DNA of 47,620 nucleotides, from positions 1-47,620 of the IMG/VR virus record IMGVR_UViG_3300027969_000152, one strand, 5' to 3'. Below, piece after piece: positions 8,924 through 17,115 of this stretch. Position 1 is the first letter of the stretch; every line of letters starts with the position of its first letter. The position numbers were made by a program, and so were the translations under genes. The notes below the pieces were generated by a model. The model was not told the origin of the DNA, searched no databases, and saw only the letters and a list, made by a program, of their open reading frames with translations. Source of the DNA: a virus.

Positions 8924-9753
8924 TTTCTGTTTTTTTGCACAAACTGTTCGGCAAGCATTACTAATTCTTGCAATTCTTCTATACTCTCACAATTCCATCT
9001 GCGTAGTGCCAATGCTTTGGGGGTAGGTTTACCATTAGGCTTTTTCATAGGACCTTTGTTGCCGCCCATTCTAGCACAGAAACTTTTACGACGGTTGGCA
9101 GCTTTGCTGCCTTTCTTTAATTTACTTGGCTTAGTTGTTACCGCAGTCTTTAACTTACTACCTGGATTTTCTCTACGATAAGCATTCACAGCCTTTTGAC
9201 TCATTCCGGAAGTCTTGTCTTTCTTATTAACTTTGTTCCAGTCTTCCGCCACACCTTGCTGACCTGTCAATGCTTGTAATAATGCTCTAGCAACTACACG
9301 ATCCTTTTCTTGTTCTTCATCAGACAACTGTGCATATCCAATGTTCATTAACTTTTCTCGTTGTTGAAGTTTTGCTTCTAGTTTGCCAGCAGCCTTTAAT
9401 TTTTCTGTGTCGTCAAATTGATCTGGATCTTGCACGAATGCTCTTGCTGTTACATTCCAACCTTTATGGATAGCATCACTGATTGCTTCAATATCAGTAA
9501 CACCCTTATCAATCATTTGTTTAGCATAAGCGGCTGATTTCAAGTTAGCTTGCCATCCAAATGTATTACCTGGACTGCTACGACCATATCCATAGGCTGC
9601 ATCTAAGGCTGCATCACTAATTGCGGCTAATTGATTAATATCTAGTTGGCTGTCTGAGCCTTCTGAAACTCTTTTTTTCTTTTTCTTAGCAATAGCAATT
9701 GCTGCCTGTTGTGCAGGATTAACCGCTTCAGTTATAATCTCAGTTATTCTCAT
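8920..9753 (-). CDS. RyR-like domain plus DUF6321-like basic domain protein, candidate packaged protein
   Basis: This 277-aa protein starts MRITEIITE-AVNP, a capsid-targeting-like leader ending in ITE. Residues about 88-162 (AISDAIHKGWN...GYAQLSDEEQEKDRVVARALLQAL) resemble the RyR repeat, a small helical module. Residues about 184-255 (AVNAYRRENPGSKL..., RRKSFCARMGG..., ALALRRWNC) resemble the phage DUF6321 domain, a Lys/Arg-rich module with two conserved cysteines that may bind nucleic acid. It overlaps both neighbours by ATGA, so the three genes are translationally coupled. The biochemical activity is unknown, and the domain assignments are from memory of the families. Confidence 0.55.
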   Translation of the reverse strand: MRITEIITEAVNPAQQAAIAIAKKKKKRVSEGSDSQLDINQLAAISDAALDAAYGYGRSSPGNTFGWQANLKSAAYAKQMIDKGVTDIEAISDAIHKGWNVTARAFVQDPDQFDDTEKLKAAGKLEAKLQQREKLMNIGYAQLSDEEQEKDRVVARALLQALTGQQGVAEDWNKVNKKDKTSGMSQKAVNAYRRENPGSKLKTAVTTKPSKLKKGSKAANRRKSFCARMGGNKGPMKKPNGKPTPKALALRRWNCESIEELQELVMLAEQFVQKNRK

Positions 9754-10511
9754 TTTAATATCTCCAATATATTACGAAACCATTCATTTACGTTTGGTGT
9801 AGCTTGTTGCCAACTACGTCCAGCACGTGCTGAACTCATAATTTCTTCTTTGCGCTTAGGATCAGGTATCTTTGCCATCATTGATTCTACACTACCTAAG
9901 TCAGCACCTTTTGCACCTCTACCTAATAGGTACTGTGCAATAGTATCCCAATCATCACTTAGTAATTCAGCTTTTTTACCAGCCGAATCACGCTTATATA
10001 ATCCTTCGTCAGGACTCCATAGCATACCCTGTGTACTAGCAAGTGCATTCATAACTAGTTGTTTGTTCACACCCTTATAAGGACTACCTTGTGGAATTTC
10101 ATGTCTATGATATACTGCAACTTTGTGAGCATTTTTTACAACTTTAATGTCAACTTGATAGAACTTATTATCCATTGGGATTTTAGAATGTACAGTTACA
10201 CCTGCCAATCTTGTTTCAATGTTTTGTTTATTTAAAAAATCTGCCAATGCTCGGCGAGTATCTGATGCATCTTTTGTTTGAAACTGTTGCATTAAAGTAG
10301 ACAATTCTACCATTGAATCTAAATCATTTGATGGGACAACATTGCCATTTGCATCTTGTCGAGGCTTCCAGCATGAACCAATTACTTCTAATGTAACTCC
10401 CAATGGTGCTAGGTATTGTTGCGTAGTATCAGACAGTGGCTTTCCGACAACAGACGGATCAAAGTTAGTCTCAACGTCTGGCCAAATGTTTCCACCTTCA
10501 AATAATTTCAT
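9750..10511 (-). CDS. Second nucleotidyltransferase-fold protein, candidate packaged protein
   Basis: This 253-aa protein has IGSCWKPR (44-51, GS motif), NDLDSMVEL (62-70, D63-x-D65) and FYQVDIKVV (D121), the arrangement of metal-binding acids in Pol-beta-type nucleotidyltransferases. The spacing between GS and DxD (about 17 residues) is longer than usual. The leader MKLFE-GGN carries an LFE site like the prohead-protease consensus. The substrate is unknown. It follows the 112-aa virion-type gene by 1 bp and overlaps the RyR-like gene by 4 bp (ATGA), so it belongs to the same cistron group as the ligase-like fusion. Confidence 0.5.
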   Translation of the reverse strand: MKLFEGGNIWPDVETNFDPSVVGKPLSDTTQQYLAPLGVTLEVIGSCWKPRQDANGNVVPSNDLDSMVELSTLMQQFQTKDASDTRRALADFLNKQNIETRLAGVTVHSKIPMDNKFYQVDIKVVKNAHKVAVYHRHEIPQGSPYKGVNKQLVMNALASTQGMLWSPDEGLYKRDSAGKKAELLSDDWDTIAQYLLGRGAKGADLGSVESMMAKIPDPKRKEEIMSSARAGRSWQQATPNVNEWFRNILEILK

Positions 10512-10512
10512 T

Positions 10513-10851
10513 TTAGTAACTTACCTTAATACTTTGAATTGTTCCTTGACTGAACATATTTATTTGCGCTCTCATCCAAACAAAGTTGCCTTGAATGTTA
10601 GCATAACTGATTTGTGTTAGATTAGTTGCTTGGATAGTATGTACAGTGAACCAATCACTACCTAATGGATTTTCTACTAATGTAGCTTGAATAAGGATTC
10701 TACCACTTACATTACTTAAATTCCACAACAGTGTTTGTGTATCTCTGTTGCCTAAATGATAATTGGCTGCTGGTTTTCTTTCACCAGTTACTGTTGATAC
10801 GTTATTATACACTGTTTGCGGGAACAGTATTTGTGTAGTGATTTGGCTCAT
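10513..10851 (-). CDS. Small beta-rich virion-type protein
   Basis: This 112-aa protein is rich in Asn, Gln, Thr and aromatics, with alternating beta-strand pattern, e.g. TLLWNLSNVSGRILIQATLV (41-60), then GSDWFTV and NFVWMRAQI. Similar small proteins occur near structural genes of marine T4-like phages; I know no defined function. The ATG overlaps the upstream stop as TAATG, so it is coupled to the 141-aa gene. Confidence 0.55.
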   Translation of the reverse strand: MSQITTQILFPQTVYNNVSTVTGERKPAANYHLGNRDTQTLLWNLSNVSGRILIQATLVENPLGSDWFTVHTIQATNLTQISYANIQGNFVWMRAQINMFSQGTIQSIKVSY

Positions 10852-11276
10852 TATGCTACCTCAGCAATTGTTCCAACACCAGATACAAAAGCTGTGTTTC
10901 CGGAAGCTGTTGAAACAAAAGATACTGATGAATCACTACATGTAACTACTGTAAAGGTGTCATTGTATTCTATCGGGGTAACTTGAGTAACTAATATACT
11001 CTGTCCTGGTAAAAAGGGCGCATCTGCTTGTGTGTCAAATGTTAATGTAGCAATGTCACCAGTACCAGAAGCGCCGGTTACCGCTACAGAGTTACCAACC
11101 AATGTAACATTAGCAGTATTTGTAATTTCTACGATAGTATCTGTGCCAAATAGTCCCTGAATGATACCTTCCATTGAGGTTTTTAATGCGGCTGACGATA
11201 CAAAAGATGGACTATCGTCCGATGCAATAACTTTTGTGAATTTGATAGTAACTATCTCTTGGGCAATTTTAGCCAT
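10851..11276 (-). CDS. Small virion-type protein, longer paralogue of the 55-aa gene upstream
   Basis: This 141-aa protein starts MAKIAQEIVTIKFTKV and continues into a Thr/Val/Ala-rich beta region. Its first half aligns with the adjacent 55-aa protein (MAKI..., IKF(S/T)K, ending VVVEV / TIVEI), so the pair looks like a tandem duplication with an added C-terminal beta domain here. The RBS GGAG lies upstream of ATG 11276, and a GATAAATAT late motif sits 25 nt before the start, directly after the stop of the 55-aa gene. Confidence 0.55.
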   Translation of the reverse strand: MAKIAQEIVTIKFTKVIASDDSPSFVSSAALKTSMEGIIQGLFGTDTIVEITNTANVTLVGNSVAVTGASGTGDIATLTFDTQADAPFLPGQSILVTQVTPIEYNDTFTVVTCSDSSVSFVSTASGNTAFVSGVGTIAEVA

Positions 11277-11300
11277 ATTGTAATACTCCGTTTTTATAAG

Positions 11301-11309
11301 ATATTTATC
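11301..11309 (-). promoter_or_regulatory. Late-promoter-like motif GATAAATAT
   Basis: It directly follows the TAA stop of the 55-aa gene (TAAGATAAATAT) and precedes the 141-aa gene by 24 nt, leaving room for a short leader with GGAG. Confidence 0.65.
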
Positions 11310-11477
11310 TTAGGCTTTTACGACCTCAACGACTACGGAGTCGCCAACTAACTCTTGTGCGACTTGTTCTAGTGCTTGTTGAACCTCATGGTTAGCTACG
11401 CTTGTAACTTCCCCTTCACTATCCTTAACGATTTTGCTGAATTTGATGACTAATACATCTTCGACAATCTTTGCCAT
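11310..11477 (-). CDS. 55-aa conserved small protein (paralogue of 141-aa neighbour)
   Basis: I place the start at ATG 11477 (MAKIVEDVLVIKFSKIV), not at a TTG 15 bases earlier, because GGAG lies at the right distance and the N-terminus then matches MAKIAQEIVTIKFTKV of the neighbouring protein. The protein is acidic (E/D/V-rich) and ends VVVEVVKA. No domain is recognised. It has its own late-type promoter, and its leader can fold into a 9-bp hairpin. Confidence 0.6.
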   Translation of the reverse strand: MAKIVEDVLVIKFSKIVKDSEGEVTSVANHEVQQALEQVAQELVGDSVVVEVVKA

Positions 11478-11480
11478 GGT

Positions 11481-11507
11481 TAAATACTCCAATTAATAGA
11501 GTATTTA
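11481..11507 (-). promoter_or_regulatory. Perfect 9-bp inverted repeat spanning late motif and RBS
   Basis: taaatactc (11481-11489) and gagtattta (11499-11507) are perfect inverted repeats around a 9-nt loop. The right arm contains the late-promoter core and the left arm contains the GGAG of the ribosome-binding site. If transcribed from upstream, the hairpin would hide the RBS; if transcription starts at this promoter, the arm is removed. Confidence 0.5.
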
Positions 11508-11509
11508 TC
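11501..11509 (-). promoter_or_regulatory. Late-promoter-like motif GATAAATAC
   Basis: It lies just after the stop of the 233-aa gene and 23 nt before ATG 11477. It has the same 9-mer as the motifs at 17740, 28181, 44086 and 45953. Confidence 0.65.
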
Positions 11510-11510
11510 T

Positions 11511-12212
11511 TTAATCCTGACGCTTCTCTAGTTTGAATCTGCGCTTAATCATATCCCCAAACATCATTGAAAGTAATGTATTGGTGCTTTCTTCGTCAAA
11601 TTCAATATAATAATGTGCTGAACAGTAGTTTATATGCCAAGATTTATAGTGCCCTTTTAGCCAATGACGTAGGGCATCACTAGGGACAATAACAGTTTTG
11701 GTGTTCTTATATCTGTGTATGAACTCTGATAATTCATCTTTAAAAGTATCCTTGACACGCTTACTTTTAAGATAAACACGATATTTATGCTTGGGCTCTT
11801 TTACGAAGGTTTTGATACCTGTAGGAGCAATATCAATGATTTCGCTCACATCTATATTAGATGTCATTCCCCTCAATGTTTGTAACAAAGTCAAATCATT
11901 GCTAAAAACACCAGCAGTATTACTCTCAACTCTGATGGTGCATGTTTTGTTTGTTTTAACATTAACATTGCGCCACTCAATAAAACTCTCAATATCATCT
12001 AGGTCAATTGCGGCTATTCGGCTAGAATCATAATATCTACGATTATTATCTAATCGTTTTAAATAGTCTAGCATTGTATCACATCCATGTATCCATGCTA
12101 GTCCCGGCATTGTTACTCTAGCACGGTATCTATACTTACCGTAATACAATACATCCCGATAGTCAATTAAATCTATATCTGGTAATTTAGCTGACGACAT
12201 TAATGAATCCAT
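11511..12212 (-). CDS. Conserved phage protein of unknown function
   Basis: This 233-aa protein is rich in Tyr, Arg, Lys and Asp. Features seen are YYGKYRYRARVTMPG (28-42), a central acidic/hydrophobic part and a C-terminal region HWLKGHYKSWHINYCSAHYY. The style recalls unnamed T4-like cyanophage proteins, but I recognise no catalytic motif. It overlaps the ClpA-like gene by 26 bp if the first ATG (12212) is used; the in-frame ATG at 12200 is an alternative. Neither has a strong Shine-Dalgarno sequence, so translational coupling to the unfoldase gene is likely. Confidence 0.5.
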   Translation of the reverse strand: MDSLMSSAKLPDIDLIDYRDVLYYGKYRYRARVTMPGLAWIHGCDTMLDYLKRLDNNRRYYDSSRIAAIDLDDIESFIEWRNVNVKTNKTCTIRVESNTAGVFSNDLTLLQTLRGMTSNIDVSEIIDIAPTGIKTFVKEPKHKYRVYLKSKRVKDTFKDELSEFIHRYKNTKTVIVPSDALRHWLKGHYKSWHINYCSAHYYIEFDEESTNTLLSMMFGDMIKRRFKLEKRQD

Positions 12213-14463
12213 TACTATCTACTTCTACATTGATTTTTTGTGTTACGTCAAACACAATTACATTGTCTACTAAGTTTACCGTAACGGTGCTACTCTTAAT
12301 CTTCTCAAAAAGAATCTTCTTACTCAATGGTACACGAATCAACTCATCAATTTTACGACTTAGAGGACGTGCGCCCATCTTGCTATCATAACCGTGTTCT
12401 GCAAGATATTCAACAACCGGTTCGCTTAAGTTAAGAGTAATGTCATGTACATTTCTGAGGCTTTTCTTCAATTCATCCGTGAACTTAATAACAATCTTCT
12501 TAATAGCCAACATATCTAGTTTGTTGAACTTACAAACCATGTCAATACGATTTCTAAACTCTGGCTTAAAGAACTCTTTCAATGCTTTATCATCATCACC
12601 ACTACGTTCTTGTGCTCCGAAACCAATTTGATTGCGTTCACCGTCACTACTGCCCAAGTTACTGGTCATAATAATGATACAGTTTTTAGCATTGACTTCT
12701 TTACCGTTGCTACCTGTAACTCGACCTTCATCAAGCAATTGTAAGAATACGTCAAAGACTTCTGGATGTGCCTTTTCAACTTCATCAAACAACAAAATTG
12801 AATATGGGTTCTTGCTCAAGTCATTGATAAGCTTACCGCCACCTAATTCACCTTCACCAAAGCCAACATATCCTGGGGGTGCACCAATGAACTTAGCAAT
12901 AGCATGTTTCTCACTGAACTCACTCATGTCGTACTTGAGTAATGGCATATCAAGGTTCTTAGATAGCAACTTAGCTAACTCTGTTTTACCTGTACCAGTT
13001 GGACCTAAGAACAAGAAACTACATGTTGGTTTAGTTTCGTTACCGATACCAGCAAATGATACATATACACGCTCAAGTACTTTATCTACTGTTTCATTCT
13101 GACCATATAGTTTGTCTTTGATGTTAGATTCAAGGTTTTTGATTCTATCGTCTGTAACATCACTCATCTTATCAGCAGGAACACCTGTATATCGTTCAAC
13201 TTGTTCGTGTATCAACTCTTTAGTGATTAATGCACCAACATTCTCAAGCACACGTTGTTTAGCACATGCCGCATCCAACAAGTCAATTGATTTATCTGGA
13301 TTCTTGCGGTCGTGAATATAACGAATAGCACATTCTACACTTGTATTGATTGCATCATCTGTAATCTCTACACTATGGAAGTCATTCAGTCTAACACTAA
13401 GACCTTTAAGAATACGAACTGTACTTTCTTTACTTGGTTCATCAATAGATACACGATAGAACCTACGCATTAATGCACGATCCTTCTCAAAACTCTCGTA
13501 GAATTCTTCCCAAGTTGTACTTGCTATGACTTTTAGTGTACCTTTAGTAATTGCGGGTTTAATCATATTGGCAAAGTCAACACCACCACCGCTAGCATTT
13601 CCAGAACCCTTCATGGTATGTGCTTCGTCAATGAATAGGATAGCTTTACGTTTTGTATTCAATGCTTGCAATACATTTTTAATCTTTTCTTCAAAGTCAC
13701 CGCGATATTTACTTCCAGCAAGTAGATTAGCAACTTCAAGTGAATATAATTCGTGATCCTTTAAGAATTCTGGAACTTGTTCATCTACAATTTGCTGTGC
13801 TAGACCTTCTGCAATAGCAGTCTTACCTACACCGGGGTCGCCAACCATTAATACGTTTGATTTGAATCGCTTAGCCAATACATTTACAATGTCATCAACT
13901 TCTTTACTACGACCAATCATTGGTTCAAGCTTACCATCTTTAGCTAACTGTGTTAGATTAGTAGTGTATTCTTCTAAAATATCATCTGCTTGATTATCAC
14001 TTAGTGCGGAAGTATAATTACCACCTTTGTAATGTTTCTGCCAGAATGGAACAAATTCATTTTTAACAATGCCATACTTCAATAAAAAGTAATGTGCATG
14101 ACTGTTTGTCTCTGCACTTATGCTTAAGTATAAATCAATGGTTGTAATTGTCTTACGACCAGTAAAAAGAACTTGTGTAACACCACGATTGATAGTGCGT
14201 TCTAAACTATTAGTCTTTCTAGGTTGAACTTCTTCACCAGGATTAACATTAACTTGGATAGCACGTAAGCTGTCTAAATAAATACCTATTTCTTTGGATA
14301 GATTAGTTACGTCAGCACCATACTGGTCTAAACATTTATTAAAGGGCGGGTGATTGACTAACGCCAACAACAAATGCTCTACCGTGCAATATTGATGCTT
14401 GCGTTGTTTAGCAAATTCAATAGCCTGTTCGATAATTGCTTCTATTTCTACTGAACTGTGCAT
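12187..14463 (-). CDS. clpA-like: ClpA-like AAA+ unfoldase
   Basis: At 758 residues it has the length of E. coli ClpA. It shows a Clp_N-like start (EHLLLALVNHPP), a first AAA+ module with Walker A GDPGVGKT (208-215) and Walker B LFIDEAH (276-282), a second with GPTGTGKT (487-494) and LLFDEVEKAHPEVF (557-570), pore loops KYRGDFEEK (252) and GYVGFGEGE (531), and no ClpB-type middle coiled coil. NQIGFGAQ (611-618) occupies the position of the IGL/IGF loop by which ClpA and ClpX dock on ClpP, so partnership with host ClpP is likely. The RBS AAGGAA precedes ATG 14463. It is co-transcribed behind the dnaJ-like gene. Confidence 0.9.
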   Translation of the reverse strand: MHSSVEIEAIIEQAIEFAKQRKHQYCTVEHLLLALVNHPPFNKCLDQYGADVTNLSKEIGIYLDSLRAIQVNVNPGEEVQPRKTNSLERTINRGVTQVLFTGRKTITTIDLYLSISAETNSHAHYFLLKYGIVKNEFVPFWQKHYKGGNYTSALSDNQADDILEEYTTNLTQLAKDGKLEPMIGRSKEVDDIVNVLAKRFKSNVLMVGDPGVGKTAIAEGLAQQIVDEQVPEFLKDHELYSLEVANLLAGSKYRGDFEEKIKNVLQALNTKRKAILFIDEAHTMKGSGNASGGGVDFANMIKPAITKGTLKVIASTTWEEFYESFEKDRALMRRFYRVSIDEPSKESTVRILKGLSVRLNDFHSVEITDDAINTSVECAIRYIHDRKNPDKSIDLLDAACAKQRVLENVGALITKELIHEQVERYTGVPADKMSDVTDDRIKNLESNIKDKLYGQNETVDKVLERVYVSFAGIGNETKPTCSFLFLGPTGTGKTELAKLLSKNLDMPLLKYDMSEFSEKHAIAKFIGAPPGYVGFGEGELGGGKLINDLSKNPYSILLFDEVEKAHPEVFDVFLQLLDEGRVTGSNGKEVNAKNCIIIMTSNLGSSDGERNQIGFGAQERSGDDDKALKEFFKPEFRNRIDMVCKFNKLDMLAIKKIVIKFTDELKKSLRNVHDITLNLSEPVVEYLAEHGYDSKMGARPLSRKIDELIRVPLSKKILFEKIKSSTVTVNLVDNVIVFDVTQKINVEVDSNGFINVVS

Positions 14464-14485
14464 ACTTGTTTCCTTAAAATCTTAT

Positions 14486-15304
14486 TTACTTGTTTCGGGA
14501 TTGCAATATAGCATCTAATATTGCGTTATCTATTTTATCAGGAACTATGGGTTTGAGCAATACATATTGGTCACCCATTTGACCATTTACTTGCAACCCT
14601 TGACCGGCTACACGCACTTTAGTGTTAGGTTGTGTTTTGGGTTTAACACCTAAATTGAATTTGGTACCAGCCAATGAAGTGAATTCAATGTCAGTACCTA
14701 CAATCAAGTCTAATACTGATATATCTACATCACTATATAAATCTAAACCTTCTCGTCTGAATTTGTCATTAGCATGTACTCTAAATTCAATGATTAACAC
14801 ACCATCGGGTATAAGATTGTCATAGCGCATTTGTCCACCGTTATCTATACCTTTTGGAATGTCAACACGGATTGTTTGATTACCTGAATGTGTTCTAAAC
14901 TGTAATACTTGTTCACCACCGGTTAATACTTGTTCTAATGTGATCCAAATTGTAGTTTTAAATGTTGGACGTTGTTGTCTTTGATGCCCAAACATTTGTC
15001 CAAACATATCATTTATGTCCATTCCACTTCTTGGATCAAAGTTAAAATTGAATCCGCCACCGAAAGGAGTTCCTGTAGTAAAGTGAAAGCCTCCTGGACC
15101 TCCACCACCAAACGGATTTGGAGTATCGTATTGTTGTTTCTTTTGTGGATCGCTTAGTGTTTCATAAGCAGTTTGAATCTTTTGAAACATAGCAGTATCA
15201 CCACCTTTGTCAGGATGATGTTGATTTGCTAGTTTGCGGTATGCTCGTTTGATATCTTCGGGGGTAGCAGTTTTGTCTACCCCCAGGGTTTGATAGTGTT
15301 CCAT
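14486..15304 (-). CDS. DnaJ/CbpA-like co-chaperone
   Basis: This 272-aa protein has an N-terminal J domain (MEHYQTLGVD..., HPD at 30-32, DPQKKQQYD), a Gly/Phe-rich linker (about 68-100) and two C-terminal substrate-binding beta domains. There is no Cys-rich zinc region, so it is of CbpA (type II) rather than DnaJ type I. J proteins stimulate DnaK ATPase; the phage version could redirect host DnaK, in line with the adjacent ClpA-like unfoldase. The J domain begins at ATG 15304, only 6 nt after a TATAAT box, so the transcript is predicted to be leaderless. Confidence 0.9.
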   Translation of the reverse strand: MEHYQTLGVDKTATPEDIKRAYRKLANQHHPDKGGDTAMFQKIQTAYETLSDPQKKQQYDTPNPFGGGGPGGFHFTTGTPFGGGFNFNFDPRSGMDINDMFGQMFGHQRQQRPTFKTTIWITLEQVLTGGEQVLQFRTHSGNQTIRVDIPKGIDNGGQMRYDNLIPDGVLIIEFRVHANDKFRREGLDLYSDVDISVLDLIVGTDIEFTSLAGTKFNLGVKPKTQPNTKVRVAGQGLQVNGQMGDQYVLLKPIVPDKIDNAILDAILQSRNK

Positions 15305-15310
15305 AGATTG

Positions 15311-15340
15311 ATTATAGCACAGTTAGTATGCTGTTGTCAA
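15311..15340 (-). promoter_or_regulatory. Strong sigma70 promoter (TTGACA-N18-TATAAT), leaderless geometry
   Basis: The -35 TTGACA (15335-15340) and -10 TATAAT (15311-15316) are both perfect, with 18-bp spacing and an extended TGC before the -10. The gap from -10 to the ATG is 6 nt, so the start nucleotide is at or next to the A of ATG. It drives dnaJ-like and clpA-like genes. An AATAAATAT late-type motif (15340-15348) touches its upstream edge and might add late expression. Confidence 0.85.
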
Positions 15341-15356
15341 TATTTATTATGCAATA

Positions 15357-15941
15357 TTAAATAGCTAAATTAATTCCCACGCCAGCATAAGAACTTCTCA
15401 TTGATTCAGCAGCCAGTTGCATTAATCTATATTCTCTTGCCCAATATATATAAGTTTGTCCATTAAATTTAAAAATAACAGTACCTTCACTTTCTTTATT
15501 GGTTACAATAGCATTTCTTTCTGCAACAACCCCTCCTGGCGGACCATATATTGGGCGACTAGGAATAACCATGCCAAAGCCACCACGGATGACAGGCGTC
15601 ATCCCTACAATTTGTGGCGTTGAATATTTATTTTTTAATGAGGCTTCTAGTATAGTCATAGCCTGTAACGGAACAGAGGCATCTGCTAAAATTATTCTTG
15701 GTAATTGTACACTCTTTTGGCGAGCAGACATAATTGCCGCTGAAGATCCGCTACTTCCAAATCCAAATCCACCAAATCCAGTACGTGAAGCAGTAGTAGT
15801 TGCTCTGAGTGTATTCACCGAAGGTAAACCTGCCTTAGTTTCCCAGGTTGTAATCATTGCTTGCATTGCAATGCCCTGAGTAGTTGATCCAAATAGTTCT
15901 GTATCTGTTAAACTGTATGGGTTATATGTAAGTAATGCCAT
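15357..15941 (-). CDS. Unknown protein, probably virion-associated
   Basis: Start ATG 15941 (MALLTYNPYSLTDTELFG) has GGAG 10 nt upstream and follows the holin-like stop closely. This gives 194 aa; the longer frame upstream of it is Cys/Arg/Ser-rich and overlaps the holin gene, so I rejected it. The protein has a Gly/Phe/Ser-rich stretch (TGFGGFGFGSSGSS, about 54-67) and a mixed alpha/beta C-terminus (FNGQTYIYWAREYRLMQLAAES). No family is recognised. It is last in the late operon that starts at 17733. Confidence 0.5.
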   Translation of the reverse strand: MALLTYNPYSLTDTELFGSTTQGIAMQAMITTWETKAGLPSVNTLRATTTASRTGFGGFGFGSSGSSAAIMSARQKSVQLPRIILADASVPLQAMTILEASLKNKYSTPQIVGMTPVIRGGFGMVIPSRPIYGPPGGVVAERNAIVTNKESEGTVIFKFNGQTYIYWAREYRLMQLAAESMRSSYAGVGINLAI

Positions 15942-15943
15942 TT

Positions 15944-16531
15944 TTATGCTACTCCTGCTACTTTTTCTTTTGTACGACCGTATGCGGCAATACCTAGAAC
16001 TGCACCCATTGCAATGTGATACAATCCTGCTCCTTGCAATGTTAATGGTTGCCATTGACTTGTTACTGAACCATGACTCATTGCTTGTAATACAGACCAT
16101 AGTACTGGGAAAATTACAAAGTCACAAGTACATGTCAACATATAAATCCAACCCATCATAGGTCGCATTTTTTTGTTGATCCAATCTGTTGCGTCTTTGT
16201 CTAATGCTACAGTGGATTCTCCACCTTCGCTCATTGCACCGCCACCACTCTTTAGTGACTCTGCTTGATTTTGTGTTACTGTTACTGTACTTGCCATATT
16301 AGAACTTCCTTGATTAGTTGGGGGTGTCATCACTGATGGACCTTGTGCGCCTGGAATTACATTTCCAAAGCTACCAAATCCACCTGCAGCAGGAGCTGGT
16401 GATAAACTACCAAAACTGCTACCTGCAGGGAATGCCGATACTGTTGGATCTGCTGCCATTGCTTCGTGATGGTCATCTGTCTTTGCTAATGGCATAGAGC
16501 CATCTGCTTTTTTTGCTAATAATGTTGCCAT
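15944..16531 (-). CDS. Holin-like membrane protein
   Basis: ATG 16531 (MATLLAKKADGS) with AGGA upstream gives 195 aa; the first 110 residues are Gly/Ala/Pro/Ser-rich. The C-terminal part has two hydrophobic membrane-type segments: a GWIYMLTCTCDFVIFPVLW stretch, and LQGAGLYHIAMGAVLGIAAY. Phrases such as RPMMGW, QWQPLTLQGAGLYH and AYGRTKEK match the pattern of the three-TM holins of T4-like marine phages and gene-transfer agents. A holin makes the inner-membrane hole that lets the endolysin (here the GH19 enzyme at 25497) reach the wall. The long low-complexity N-terminus is unusual. Confidence 0.7.
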   Translation of the reverse strand: MATLLAKKADGSMPLAKTDDHHEAMAADPTVSAFPAGSSFGSLSPAPAAGGFGSFGNVIPGAQGPSVMTPPTNQGSSNMASTVTVTQNQAESLKSGGGAMSEGGESTVALDKDATDWINKKMRPMMGWIYMLTCTCDFVIFPVLWSVLQAMSHGSVTSQWQPLTLQGAGLYHIAMGAVLGIAAYGRTKEKVAGVA

Positions 16532-16532
16532 T

Positions 16533-17114
16533 TTATAATCCTGCCTTTGCAATAAAATCTTTTAATAAACTATCTTTTTCTTTATAAACATTTGCATTGG
16601 GTAATCCAGCAATGTTTCTCATTTCGTTTAAATCAACGTCATCAATATCTGCCATATCAACAACTTCTTCTTCACCATCTTCATGTTGTTCACGATATTC
16701 TAATGGTATGGTAATCATGTTTTGCTTTAATGTGTTTAAGTCTGGTTCGTATTCTTTACCATTGATTTTAACTGTCCATTGATCCACTGATAAGCCAGTC
16801 AATGTTTCTAAATCTTCTAATATCTCTAATAATCTTTCTGGTGCTTTGCTTCTACGATTTGTTTCTACAAACACAACAAAGCGATTAGCCATTAGCTCAC
16901 CTTCGCTGACTTCACAATCATTTACGTAATCATATCCCTTAATGATCCAATCACATAAATCTTCACCAATTGCTTTACCTTTAACTATAAAAGAAAAAGT
17001 AATAATTTCATCGTTCTCACCGGATTTAGCTTCATATTCATCAACTGATACTGTTGGAATAATTTGATTTTCAAAATCTAAGTGGTCTAAACCTTCAACA
17101 AGTACTTTTCTCAT
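16533..17114 (-). CDS. Unknown acidic phage protein
   Basis: This 193-aa protein has a strongly acidic C-terminal third (EDGEEEVVDMADIDDVDLNE, about 145-164). The body alternates strands and helices (NRFVVFVETNRRSKAPERLL, then DLETLTGLSVDQW). No known domain is recognised. AGGA precedes ATG 17114, and the gene lies 1 bp after the 205-aa gene and 1 bp before the holin-like gene, so all four genes of this operon are tightly packed. Confidence 0.5.
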   Translation of the reverse strand: MRKVLVEGLDHLDFENQIIPTVSVDEYEAKSGENDEIITFSFIVKGKAIGEDLCDWIIKGYDYVNDCEVSEGELMANRFVVFVETNRRSKAPERLLEILEDLETLTGLSVDQWTVKINGKEYEPDLNTLKQNMITIPLEYREQHEDGEEEVVDMADIDDVDLNEMRNIAGLPNANVYKEKDSLLKDFIAKAGL

Positions 17115-17115
17115 A

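Noticed and set aside
11478-11492. TTG start giving MEYLT before MAKI in the 55-aa gene
   Set aside because: The five codons include the GGAG ribosome-binding site, and the paralogue begins at MAKI.
15942-16100. Possible 53-residue upstream extension of the 194-aa gene
   Set aside because: The stretch is Cys/Arg/Ser-rich, overlaps the holin-like gene in another frame and lacks an RBS; ATG 15941 has GGAG at good spacing.
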